Notes: generated by a model not told the origin, from the sequence alone. A stretch of 8,631 bases of DNA from Rhodobacterales bacterium UBA3077 (GCA_002366685.1 DFBP01000199.1:8667-17297), one strand, 5' to 3'; numbered from the stretch's first letter, positions 1-6,347 are shown. Numbers and translations: made by a program.

Positions 1-417
1 GCGGCCATGGCCGTGCTATCAGACAAGCTCGCCAAACAGGGTGCCGGAGAAATCGGGCCGCGAGACCTTTCGATCACAGCAATTATTGGCTCCGGCACAG
101 CCTCACCCGAACTAATCGAACAGATCGAGGCAGCCGGCCCATTTGGAGCGGGTGCCCCTGCCCCGCGCTTTGCAATCCCGGCAGCACGCATCCGATTTGC
201 TAAACCCGCGGGTGAAACCCACTTGCGCCTCACCGTTGATAACGGCTCCGGCCCGATCGACATGATCGCCTTTCGCGCTTTCGAGAGTGATCTCGGCGCT
301 GCCTTGCTAAACCACGCGGGCCAAAGCTTCCATTTTGCCGGTCGATTGGAGATTGACGAATGGGGTGGCCGCCGTAAAGCCAAATTGCAACTGGAAGACG
401 CGGCCAAGGCGGTATAG
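1..417 (+). CDS. recJ: Single-stranded-DNA-specific exonuclease RecJ, C-terminal part (5' end outside window)
   Basis: RecJ is a 5'-3' single-strand DNA exonuclease used in recombinational repair (RecF pathway) and mismatch repair. Only the last 138 residues are present. The frame is open from base 1, so the first in-window ATG (base 7) is not a real start. The catalytic DHH/DHHA1 region lies upstream. Visible here is the C-terminal OB-fold-like region: the linker around PELIEQIEAAGPFGAGAP, with the PFG.GN/AP-type motif usual in RecJ, then strands ending in FHFAGRLEIDEWGGRRKAKL, which resemble the RecJ C-terminal OB strands. The stop is TAG at 415-417. The aroQ start follows 24 bases later, suggesting co-transcription. 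The family call rests on recalled similarity to Rhodobacteraceae RecJ tails. Confidence 0.88.
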   Translation, partial: AAMAVLSDKLAKQGAGEIGPRDLSITAIIGSGTASPELIEQIEAAGPFGAGAPAPRFAIPAARIRFAKPAGETHLRLTVDNGSGPIDMIAFRAFESDLGAALLNHAGQSFHFAGRLEIDEWGGRRKAKLQLEDAAKAV

Positions 418-441
418 TCTATGGTAAACAAGGAGTTTCCC

Positions 442-873
442 ATGTCTCATATCCTTATACTCAACGGCCCCAACCTGAACCTGCTTGGCACCCGCCAACC
501 CGAGACCTACGGCACAATTACGCTTAAAGACATCGAGGCACTGTGCGCCCATGAAGCGAAGTCTCTGGGCGTGACCTATGAGTTCGAACAAAGCAACCAC
601 GAGGGCACTTTGATCGACTTTATTCACAATACAAAAGCCGAGGGAATTGTGCTCAATGCGGGGGCATACACCCATACGTCAATCGCAATTATGGATGCGA
701 TTACCTCGGTCAATAAACCCGTGCTGGAGCTGCACTTGAGCAATATCCATCAACGAGAAGCCTTTCGGCACCATTCATATATTTCAAATGTTGCCTTTGC
801 GATGATCTGCGGTTTAGGTGCTTCCGGATACCCGCTCGCCCTTAGGGCCATGGCCGGACATCTGGCGCTCTAG
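442..873 (+). CDS. aroQ: 3-dehydroquinate dehydratase, type II
   Basis: This enzyme catalyses trans-dehydration of 3-dehydroquinate to 3-dehydroshikimate in the shikimate pathway, as a cytoplasmic dodecamer in this family. The 143-residue length is typical. Visible motifs are NGPNLNLLGTRQPETYG at residues 8-24, with catalytic Tyr23 and loop Arg18; QSNHEG at 50-55; NAGAYTHTSIAIMDAI at 72-87; and ELHLSNIHQREAFRHHSYIS at 96-115, which holds the catalytic His103 and the substrate-binding Arg114-equivalent region. The ATG at 442 is chosen because AAGGAG sits at 429-434 and the protein then begins directly at the family's MxxILxLNGPN. An in-frame ATG at 421 would add seven atypical residues. It lies downstream of recJ and directly abuts the exporter gene. 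No accB/accC, the frequent neighbours of aroQ, is seen. Confidence 0.95.
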   Translation: MSHILILNGPNLNLLGTRQPETYGTITLKDIEALCAHEAKSLGVTYEFEQSNHEGTLIDFIHNTKAEGIVLNAGAYTHTSIAIMDAITSVNKPVLELHLSNIHQREAFRHHSYISNVAFAMICGLGASGYPLALRAMAGHLAL

Positions 874-1599
874 GTGGAGCCTCTTGCCTATCTTTACATA
901 GGCCTTGCTGCTTTTCTGGTTGGCTTTACCAAAACCTCGGTTGGGGGTGTTGGGATACTGGCTGTGCTACTCATGGCGCTCGCGATCCCCGATGAAACCT
1001 CGCCCGGGGTCCTGCTGCCAATGCTGATTGCCGCCGATATCCTGGCCGTGATTTATTTCCGAAGATCTTGCCAGTGGCACATCCTTTTCAAGCTGATTCC
1101 GGCGGCACTTGTCGGTGTTGCGCTGGCCTATTGGGTTTTATCCACCTCTACCGGATATGATTTTTCCAAACTCATTGGCTGGGTTATCCTGGCCATGCTA
1201 GCGCTCGATATACTGGTTACCGATGCCTTGCGTCATCTCGTTCGGGGGCGGGTATTGACCAGTATAATCGGCGCAATTGCTGGCGCGGCCTCCATGGTCG
1301 CCAACGCGGCTGGCCCGATCTTTGGCATATATCTATTACAAATGGGGCTGAGCAAATCCGAGTTCGTTGGCACGAGAAGCTGGTTTTTTCTGTTGGTCAA
1401 TATCGCCAAAGTGCCGTTTGCAATCGGGCTTGGAATCACAACCACACAGTCGTTGACCCTCAATTTGTATTACCTGCCCATTATCTTGCTGGGAGCCTTT
1501 CTTGGCAAACAATTGGTTAGATACATCAACTTGAAAACCTTCAAAATTCTGATCCGACTAGCTGTTCTAGCCGCCGCAGCCCGCCTGATCCTCGGCTAA
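874..1599 (+). CDS. TauE/SafE-family sulfite/anion exporter
   Basis: This 241-residue inner-membrane protein belongs to the TauE/SafE (DUF81) family, whose members export sulfite, sulfoacetate or related organic anions; the substrate here is unknown. It has the family's two-repeat layout. The first half has helices near 5-35 with GFTKTSVGGVGILAV at 17-31, 45-61, 74-90 and 98-115. The second half starts near residue 129 with IGAIAGAASMVANAAGPI at 132-149 and GTRSWFFLLVNIAKVP at 166-181, then helices near 198-215 and 224-240. The GTG at 874 follows the aroQ TAG at 871-873 with no gap. There is no good Shine-Dalgarno, so translation probably depends on ribosomes finishing aroQ. Later ATGs would remove the first helix. 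The gene shares the recJ/aroQ frame. The family call is firm; the link to sulfite is family knowledge only. Confidence 0.88.
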   Translation: MEPLAYLYIGLAAFLVGFTKTSVGGVGILAVLLMALAIPDETSPGVLLPMLIAADILAVIYFRRSCQWHILFKLIPAALVGVALAYWVLSTSTGYDFSKLIGWVILAMLALDILVTDALRHLVRGRVLTSIIGAIAGAASMVANAAGPIFGIYLLQMGLSKSEFVGTRSWFFLLVNIAKVPFAIGLGITTTQSLTLNLYYLPIILLGAFLGKQLVRYINLKTFKILIRLAVLAAAARLILG

Positions 1600-1613
1600 A
1601 AAACTTTTCTTGG

Positions 1614-1631
1614 TTTAGGCGAAATTTAGGC
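1614..1631 (+). repeat. Short direct repeat TTTAGGC, 11-base period, upstream of the tRNA promoter
   Basis: TTTAGGC occurs at 1614-1620 and again at 1625-1631, one helical turn apart and immediately upstream of the proposed -35 (1632-1637). A related TTTAGG followed by TTGCGC recurs at 1794-1804, downstream of the tRNA. This could be an upstream activating element or chance in a short AT-rich spacer. Confidence 0.3.
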
Positions 1632-1660
1632 TTGCGCCCGCCCGCCATGCCGCATAAATA
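1632..1660 (+). promoter_or_regulatory. Probable promoter of the tRNA-Glu gene
   Basis: TTGCGC at 1632-1637 (-35-like) and TAAATA at 1655-1660 (-10-like) are separated by 17 bases, the best spacing for a sigma-70-type promoter. Predicted initiation near 1667 lies about 12 bases before the mature tRNA, at the start of the CAGAGAG leader element. The match is to general consensus; no start site is measured. Confidence 0.5.
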
Positions 1661-1667
1661 GTCCGCA

Positions 1668-1760
1668 CAGAGAGCGATGCGCCCTTCGTCTATCGGTTAG
1701 GACGTCAGGTTTTCAACCTGAAAAGAGGGGTTCGACTCCCCTAGGGCGTACCACTCTCTG
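1668..1760 (+). repeat. 7-bp inverted repeat flanking the mature tRNA-Glu
   Basis: CAGAGAG (1668-1674) and CTCTCTG (1754-1760) are exact reverse complements lying on either side of the tRNA. The 5' spacer is CGAT and the 3' spacer is ACCA. In the primary transcript they could pair and extend the acceptor helix by seven base pairs beyond a 4+4 internal loop. The predicted transcription start falls at the first arm. A role in precursor folding or end processing is inference. Confidence 0.5.
1679..1753 (+). tRNA. tRNA-Glu (anticodon UUC), CCA encoded
   Basis: A full cloverleaf can be folded by eye. The acceptor GCGCCCT (1679-1685) pairs with AGGGCGT (1743-1749), with one G-U at the top. The D stem is GTCT/GGAC. 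The anticodon stem TCAGG/CCTGA is perfect with loop TTTTCAA, giving anticodon TTC. There is a 4-base variable loop AAAG, and T stem AGGGG/CCCCT encloses TTCGACT. The discriminator is A1750 and CCA is encoded at 1751-1753. This tRNA decodes GAA/GAG. In most alphaproteobacteria Glu-tRNA also feeds tetrapyrrole synthesis only in some lineages, so that role is not claimed. A gltX gene lies at the far end of the same window. Confidence 0.96.
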
Positions 1761-1845
1761 TTATTTACTTCCTTGAAATTGTTTGGTTTTGCTTTAGGTT
1801 GCGCGCATCTATATTGCCTAACAATCCTTTTACGGACCTGTCCAA

Positions 1846-2496
1846 ATGACCAAATTCCACCAAAACTATGTAATGCTCCTTGCCGCGTTTGGCTTTGCCT
1901 TGCTAATTGGGTTTTCCGGATTCATTTGGAATGCGCCGGACTTGTGGCAGCGAATGGTTTTTGGAGCGGCACTTTATCTGCTCAGCAAGGATGTAATCGC
2001 GACCGCATCCATAGACCGTGGTGTGCGTAGTTTTTCCACCCTTAACCGCTGGATATACGCATTTTATTTGGCAGGTTATTTCGGGTTGTTTATGCTGCTT
2101 TTCACTTGGCCAGGCGCTGAGGGCATGGCCCGAATTCTACCCGGAGTTATGCTCGGAGGAGCGCTGTTCGGATTTGTCATGAGCTTTGTGTTTGAAAGCA
2201 AAACTCACCCTTATGCACATCATTTCAACACGGAACCGACCGGGAAGTTTGCAGAGTTCTATAAAGTGTTCAGTAAGATTTGGCCTATTTTAGGTCTTTT
2301 GGGAATATATTTCCTTGCATTCGCTTCCTCACAAGGGGCACCAAAAGCCGAGCTTCTTTTCTTTGTTTCCATCGGTCTATGGTTTTTGTTTCCGAGATAT
2401 TCAAGGGTCACAAAGGGCTCGGCTATCTGGGCAAATTTTCCGAGAGCCGTTGGGATGGCTCTCCTGATACTGCCTTTGCTTGCATCATTGCTCTAG
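1846..2496 (+). CDS. Unrecognised multi-pass membrane protein
   Basis: I do not recognise this 216-residue protein. Hydrophobic stretches suggest six or seven membrane segments, near residues 9-28, 34-47, 68-88, 97-116, 145-161, 169-183 and 199-215. A polar loop at about 117-140 contains KTHPYAHHFNTEPTGKFAEF, including His121, His125 and His126. There is no cleavable signal peptide and no cysteine anywhere in the protein. The start at 1846 is supported by a weak CGGA at 1833-1836 and by the first helix beginning at residue 9. It stands alone on the + strand, 92 bases after the tRNA, and converges on the MoaD-like gene with a 21-base gap. A low-quality promoter (TTGCTT 1789-1794, TATATT 1810-1815, 15-base spacer) lies upstream. 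Its hydrophobic periodicity and codon bias support a real gene; function is unknown. Confidence 0.75.
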   Translation: MTKFHQNYVMLLAAFGFALLIGFSGFIWNAPDLWQRMVFGAALYLLSKDVIATASIDRGVRSFSTLNRWIYAFYLAGYFGLFMLLFTWPGAEGMARILPGVMLGGALFGFVMSFVFESKTHPYAHHFNTEPTGKFAEFYKVFSKIWPILGLLGIYFLAFASSQGAPKAELLFFVSIGLWFLFPRYSRVTKGSAIWANFPRAVGMALLILPLLASLL

Positions 2497-2517
2497 GCGG
2501 CAAAATTAGCAATGCTC

Positions 2518-2763
2518 CTACCCCCCGACCATCAAGGGCATGACCACAACCTCTGAATCTTCATCGATAGGCGTGAACCACGCCTCTTTGAAAACCTCGC
2601 CATCAATTGCCAGCGAGACTCCGGCGGCGATTGTTTCGCGCAATCCTTCAAACTGCTCCGAGAGCTTCTGCAAAAGAACGCGGGTGTTCTTGGCCTCGAT
2701 CTCAACCTCCCCCACACCACCGGTGAAGGCGCGCAGTGAACCAAAGATCACGACGCGCGCCAT
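2518..2763 (-). CDS. MoaD/ThiS-like small sulfur-carrier protein ending in Gly-Gly
   Basis: This 81-residue protein has the size and pattern of the beta-grasp sulfur carriers MoaD and ThiS. It opens with strand MARVVIFGSLRAF, has a helix near 28-40, a central LAIDGEVF at 51-58 resembling the MoaD 'AVNGE' strand, then DEDSEVVVMP at 67-76 and the terminal VGG (79-81). In the family, the C-terminal Gly-Gly is adenylated by MoeB/ThiF and thiocarboxylated; MoaD then donates sulfur to build the molybdopterin dithiolene. It is the last gene of the hydroxylase operon: its ATG (2763-2761) directly follows the TAA of the Mo subunit, in the same frame. No strong Shine-Dalgarno is seen, suggesting translational coupling. 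No moaE is adjacent. It may be the cell's MoaD, or an operon-specific carrier. The Gly-Gly codons form a run of six C on the + strand (2521-2526). Confidence 0.82.
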   Translation of the reverse strand: MARVVIFGSLRAFTGGVGEVEIEAKNTRVLLQKLSEQFEGLRETIAAGVSLAIDGEVFKEAWFTPIDEDSEVVVMPLMVGG

Positions 2764-4983
2764 TTAACCGATGGCTTTCAAGATTTTGGGCGGCGACATC
2801 GGAAGTTCAAACATCCGCTTGCCAATAGCACGCGAGACCCCGTTTGAGACAGCTGCCAGAGGCGGCACAATGGCCGTTTCTCCACAACCGCGAACCCCGA
2901 ATGGATGGCCCGGATTCGGAACTTCAATAATGACCGGATCAATCATCGGCAAATCAGAGGCGACCGGAATACGATAGTCGAGAAAACCCGGGTTTTGCAG
3001 CCGGCCGTCTTCACCGTAAATATACTCCTCGTTGAGCGCCCATCCGATGCCCTGAACAGCACCGCCCTGAATTTGCCCTTCTACATATGCCGGGTGGATG
3101 GCTTTGCCCACATCTTGAAATGCGGTGTAGCGTTTTACCGCCGTAAAACCCGTTTCCGGATCAACCTCGACATCTACAAGGTGTACACCAAAGGATACAC
3201 CGGCCTTATCTGGCGCGCCTTCATGGTGCCCCGCAATTGGCCCGCCGGTTTTACCCGAAACCGCCGCGATTTCGGCAAGGCTCATCGGTGGGAACTCCCC
3301 GGCGTTGTGGCCGGTCGGTTGAGCCGCACCATCGACCCACTCGACCGCGTCTTCGTCGATCTCCCAGATCATGGCGGCCCGCTTGCACATCTCTTTTATC
3401 GCAGCATTGGCGGCATTAATTGTGGCTATGCCGACAGCAAAGGTAACGCGACTTCCGTCGGTTACGTCGGAAAACCCAACAGAGGCTGTGTCGCCTACAA
3501 TTGTGCGAATCCGGTCTAAAGGAATGCCAAGCGCCTCTGCGGCCATCATGGAAATGGACGCGCGAGAACCGCCGATATCGGGATTTCCTTCAATCAGGTT
3601 GACCGTCCCGTCAGCATTAATGGCCATAGATACAGAGACTTGCCCGCCGAAATTGAACCAAAACCCGCAAGAGACACCGCGCCCTGTGTTCTCGGCCAGT
3701 GGGGCCGAATAATGAGGGTGCGCTTTGGCGGCTTCAAGCGCCTCAACCAATCCAATCGCCTTGAAGGTCGGCCCGTAAGAGGATTTTGTCCCCTCGCGCG
3801 CCGCGTTTTTCAAGCGTGTATCTATCGGGTCCAGTTCGAGTTTTTGGCAGAGTTCGTCAACGACGGCCTCAACGGCATAAACGGCCATCGGGGCACCCGG
3901 CGCCCGATACGAGATCATTTTGGGGCGGTTGGTCATGACATCCCACCCCTCTGATTGTACATGGTCAAGGTCGTAGGCCGCAAATGCGCTCATCGCCCCC
4001 ATCATAACCATTTGGTATGGAAACGCGCCCCCCTGATACCTCAGTTTGGCCTGCGCCGCCGTAATTCTTCCGTCTTTGGACATACCGATTTTTATATCCA
4101 TCGAAGAAGACATAGTCGGGCCCGATGCGCGGAAAACTTCATCTCGCGTCATAACCGCTTTGACCGGCTTGCCGGATTTGCGCGAAAGCATAAGCGCAAC
4201 CGGTTCGATGAAGACAGTTGTTTTCCCGCCGAATCCGCCTCCGATTTCAGAGGCAGTGACCCGAAGCTGGCTTTCTTCGATGTCCAGGATCTCGGCGCAA
4301 ATCAGGCGCACGTTATAGTGGCCCTGTGTGCTGCACCAAAGCTCGCCGCGACCATCAGAGCCAAGATCGGCCAAACATGCGTGTGGCTCAATATAGCCCT
4401 GGTGCGTCGCTGCTGTTTTGAAGCTGCGCTCAATTACTTCGTCCGCTTCGGCAAAACCGGTTTCCAGATCGCCATGGCCAAAACTATAATAGCCAACGGT
4501 GTTACCCGAAACCTCGTCACCAAGCTTTCGGGCTTTAACGCCTACATGCAGCACGGGCGCACCGGGTTTCATAGCCTCGTCAACATCTGTAACATGCGGC
4601 AACAGATTATATTCAACTTCGATCAGCTTAAGGGCCGCAGCGGCAATAGATTTGCTGATCGCAGCCACAGCCGCAACGGCGTGACCGTCATAGAGCGCTC
4701 GATCTTGTGCCATACAGTTCTGTGAAGTGTATCCTGTCCACCGGTTTTTGAGTTCATCAAAATCAGCGCCCGTGATAACGGCTTTAACGCCGGGCAGCGC
4801 CTTTGCTTTGCTAGTATCGATGGATACAATTTCAGCATGGGCGTGTGGGCTCCGCAAAATGCGGGCATGAAGCATACCTGTGACTGATTTATCAGCACCA
4901 AACATGGCTTTTCCGGTAACTTTGTCTAGGCCATCGGGTCGGATAGGCCGCGTTCCAAGGATTTTGAAATCTTGCTTGCTCAT
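2764..4983 (-). CDS. Xanthine dehydrogenase-family molybdenum hydroxylase, Mo-cofactor-binding large subunit
   Basis: This 739-residue subunit should bind molybdopterin (likely the cytosine dinucleotide form) and hydroxylate an organic substrate using water. Domains are an a/b hammerhead at about 18-128, a first Mo-cofactor domain at about 140-380 and a second at about 430-690. Motifs include IGGGFGGK (247-254), the active-site loop SYRAPGAP (358-365), GQIQGGAVQGIG (636-647) and GCGETA (699-704), where Glu702 matches the family's catalytic glutamate. The loop is not the CSFR of form I CO dehydrogenase, so a coxL label would mislead. The residue after the loop is Met366, where I recall Gln being common. 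There is no signal peptide, so it is cytoplasmic. The ATG overlaps the small-subunit TGA (ATGA, 4980-4983) and has GGGGGG seven bases upstream. The substrate cannot be read from the sequence; candidates include aromatic N-heterocycles, purines and aldehydes. Confidence 0.92.
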   Translation of the reverse strand: MSKQDFKILGTRPIRPDGLDKVTGKAMFGADKSVTGMLHARILRSPHAHAEIVSIDTSKAKALPGVKAVITGADFDELKNRWTGYTSQNCMAQDRALYDGHAVAAVAAISKSIAAAALKLIEVEYNLLPHVTDVDEAMKPGAPVLHVGVKARKLGDEVSGNTVGYYSFGHGDLETGFAEADEVIERSFKTAATHQGYIEPHACLADLGSDGRGELWCSTQGHYNVRLICAEILDIEESQLRVTASEIGGGFGGKTTVFIEPVALMLSRKSGKPVKAVMTRDEVFRASGPTMSSSMDIKIGMSKDGRITAAQAKLRYQGGAFPYQMVMMGAMSAFAAYDLDHVQSEGWDVMTNRPKMISYRAPGAPMAVYAVEAVVDELCQKLELDPIDTRLKNAAREGTKSSYGPTFKAIGLVEALEAAKAHPHYSAPLAENTGRGVSCGFWFNFGGQVSVSMAINADGTVNLIEGNPDIGGSRASISMMAAEALGIPLDRIRTIVGDTASVGFSDVTDGSRVTFAVGIATINAANAAIKEMCKRAAMIWEIDEDAVEWVDGAAQPTGHNAGEFPPMSLAEIAAVSGKTGGPIAGHHEGAPDKAGVSFGVHLVDVEVDPETGFTAVKRYTAFQDVGKAIHPAYVEGQIQGGAVQGIGWALNEEYIYGEDGRLQNPGFLDYRIPVASDLPMIDPVIIEVPNPGHPFGVRGCGETAIVPPLAAVSNGVSRAIGKRMFELPMSPPKILKAIG

Positions 4984-5462
4984 GCGCTTACCCCCCGCAT
5001 TTCAGCGGCGGCATCTAGAACCGCTCTGATAATTTTGTCATAGCCTGTGCAACGGCACAGGTTTCCGGCCAGCCAATAACGGACTTCTTCTTCTGAGGGA
5101 TCCGCATTTTTTTCGAGCAGTGCCTTCGCCGCAACGACAATCCCGGGGGTGCAAATTCCGCATTGTAGGGCCGCATGCTCCAACAGCTTTTTCTGAACCG
5201 GATGCAGCGCGTCATCTGTAGCTATGCCTTCAACCGTTTCGACCGCGCTGCCCTCGACCTCTGCGCCCAACACGAGGCAGGAAGCAACCAGACGACCGTC
5301 AAGCATGACCGAGCAGGCACCGCAATCTCCGGTTCCGCAACCTTCCTTGGCGCCCGTAAGGTTGAGCCGGTCACGGAGCACATCAAGCAGCGTTTCTCCG
5401 GGCTCACACAAAAATTCTACCGCGTCACCGTTAACGTAGGTGGATACGTGGATTTTGCTCAT
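4980..5462 (-). CDS. Molybdenum hydroxylase 2Fe-2S small subunit
   Basis: This 160-residue electron-transfer subunit carries two 2Fe-2S clusters linking Mo-cofactor to FAD. The N-terminal plant-ferredoxin-type domain has Cys42, Cys47, Cys50 (GCGTGDCGACS) and Cys62. The C-terminal helical domain has Cys101 and Cys104 (QCGICTPG) and Cys136 and Cys138 (NLCRCTGY). All eight ligands are present, and the length matches CoxS and the small subunits of related hydroxylases. The start ATG (5462-5460) has GGAGG at 5473-5469, six bases upstream. It overlaps the FAD-subunit TGA by four bases and its own TGA overlaps the large-subunit ATG in the same way, which would favour balanced synthesis of the three subunits. 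There is no Tat signal, so the complex should stay in the cytoplasm. Confidence 0.95.
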   Translation of the reverse strand: MSKIHVSTYVNGDAVEFLCEPGETLLDVLRDRLNLTGAKEGCGTGDCGACSVMLDGRLVASCLVLGAEVEGSAVETVEGIATDDALHPVQKKLLEHAALQCGICTPGIVVAAKALLEKNADPSEEEVRYWLAGNLCRCTGYDKIIRAVLDAAAEMRGVSA

Positions 5463-6319
5463 AACAGGCCTCCGGCTCTTTGAAAGGCAATTTTGGCGGC
5501 GCGCGTTGCCATAACACCGGCGACCTTGGTACGGAACTCAATGGTGCCGCGTTTATCATCAATCGGGTTGCAGGCTTTTTCACAGGCCTCAGCACATTGT
5601 TTTACGGCAGCTTCATCAAGCCGTGTTCCGATAAGCGCGGCCGCAGCATCCTCAACCAAAACGGCTGTCGGGGCCACAGCCCCCAAAGCGACTTTCGCAG
5701 CGGCAACCACTCCCGCCTCATCAAGTTGCAGGTTCACCCCCGCACTCGCTACGGCGATATCCATTTCTGTGCGCGGGATAAAGCGTAAGTAGGCATCCGC
5801 TGAATTTTTCGCGGCTTTCGGCAGAAGAACTGAAGTAATAAGATCGCCCTTCCCAAGCTTTGTCCGCCCCGGTCCCTCTAATAGACCGAAAACCGGAATG
5901 TCACGCTGCCCATCCTGCCCCTCAATCCGCGCTATAGCTTCAGCCGCCAGCAGGGCTGGAACACTATCAGCAGCGGGAGAACCGTTGCACAGGTTGCCGA
6001 CCATCGTGGCCCTTCCCTGCACTTGCGTTGAGCCGATTAGCTCGACAGCTTCAACAACACCGGGCCACATATTCTTAAGAGCATCATTCTCGCCCATTTC
6101 AGCGCCACTAACACAGGCACCGATCCTGATACCGCCGTCCTCCAGGACGATATCGCGAATGCCCGGTATCTTTTTGAGATCGACCAAGACGCTGGGGGCT
6201 ACACCCGAAAGCTTCATTTGCACCAGAACGTCTGTGCCGCCGGCTATCGGTTGTGCACCGTCACCTGCCCCCAACAAGGCAACAGCATCCCGGCTGTTTT
6301 TTGCCACTATGTAGCGCAT
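5459..6319 (-). CDS. Molybdenum hydroxylase FAD-binding medium subunit
   Basis: This 286-residue flavoprotein accepts electrons from the 2Fe-2S subunit and passes them to NAD, a quinone or another acceptor. FAD-binding motifs are AGGTDVLVQMK (residues 26-36) and TMVGNLCNGSPAAD (105-118), both close to the CoxM/XDH medium-subunit consensus. The C-terminal CO_deh_flav_C-like domain spans about 175-280. The length matches CoxM-type subunits, with no room for the extra 4Fe-4S insertion of 4-hydroxybenzoyl-CoA reductase, which argues against that enzyme. The ATG at 6319-6317 is chosen because GGGAGA (6332-6327) sits seven bases upstream and the protein then begins MRYIVAKN. An ATG 60 bases further upstream (6379) would add 20 atypical residues. 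It is the first gene of the operon and faces the divergent control region. Confidence 0.93.
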   Translation of the reverse strand: MRYIVAKNSRDAVALLGAGDGAQPIAGGTDVLVQMKLSGVAPSVLVDLKKIPGIRDIVLEDGGIRIGACVSGAEMGENDALKNMWPGVVEAVELIGSTQVQGRATMVGNLCNGSPAADSVPALLAAEAIARIEGQDGQRDIPVFGLLEGPGRTKLGKGDLITSVLLPKAAKNSADAYLRFIPRTEMDIAVASAGVNLQLDEAGVVAAAKVALGAVAPTAVLVEDAAAALIGTRLDEAAVKQCAEACEKACNPIDDKRGTIEFRTKVAGVMATRAAKIAFQRAGGLL

Positions 6320-6334
6320 TATTGATTCTCCCAG

Positions 6335-6347
6335 AAAAAGTCTTTTT
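6335..6347. repeat. 13-bp A/T dyad AAAAAG-T-CTTTTT just upstream of the FAD-subunit ribosome site
   Basis: AAAAAG (6335-6340) and CTTTTT (6342-6347) are perfect inverted copies around one base. The single-base centre is too tight for an RNA hairpin, so a protein-binding DNA site is the likelier reading. It lies three bases from the Shine-Dalgarno of the hydroxylase operon and may overlap its transcription start. Confidence 0.35.

Noticed and set aside
421..441. Alternative upstream start of aroQ (ATG at 421)
   Set aside because: It would place the strong AAGGAG inside the coding sequence and add seven residues not typical of type II dehydroquinases. The ATG at 442 has ideal spacing.
3955..4725. 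Long open frame (256 codons) on the + strand inside the Mo-subunit gene
   Set aside because: It lies wholly antisense to a well-supported molybdenum hydroxylase gene with all expected motifs. Its translation is low-complexity and basic, with no recognisable family and no ribosome site. The same applies to the + strand frame at 2905-3519.
2764..6319. Aerobic CO dehydrogenase (coxMSL)
   Set aside because: Gene order and subunit sizes match, but the large-subunit loop is YRAPGAP and not the CSFR required for the Mo-Cu site of true CO dehydrogenase.
2764..6319. 4-Hydroxybenzoyl-CoA reductase
   Set aside because: The FAD subunit is 286 residues and has no cysteine-rich insertion for the extra 4Fe-4S cluster typical of that enzyme's beta subunit.
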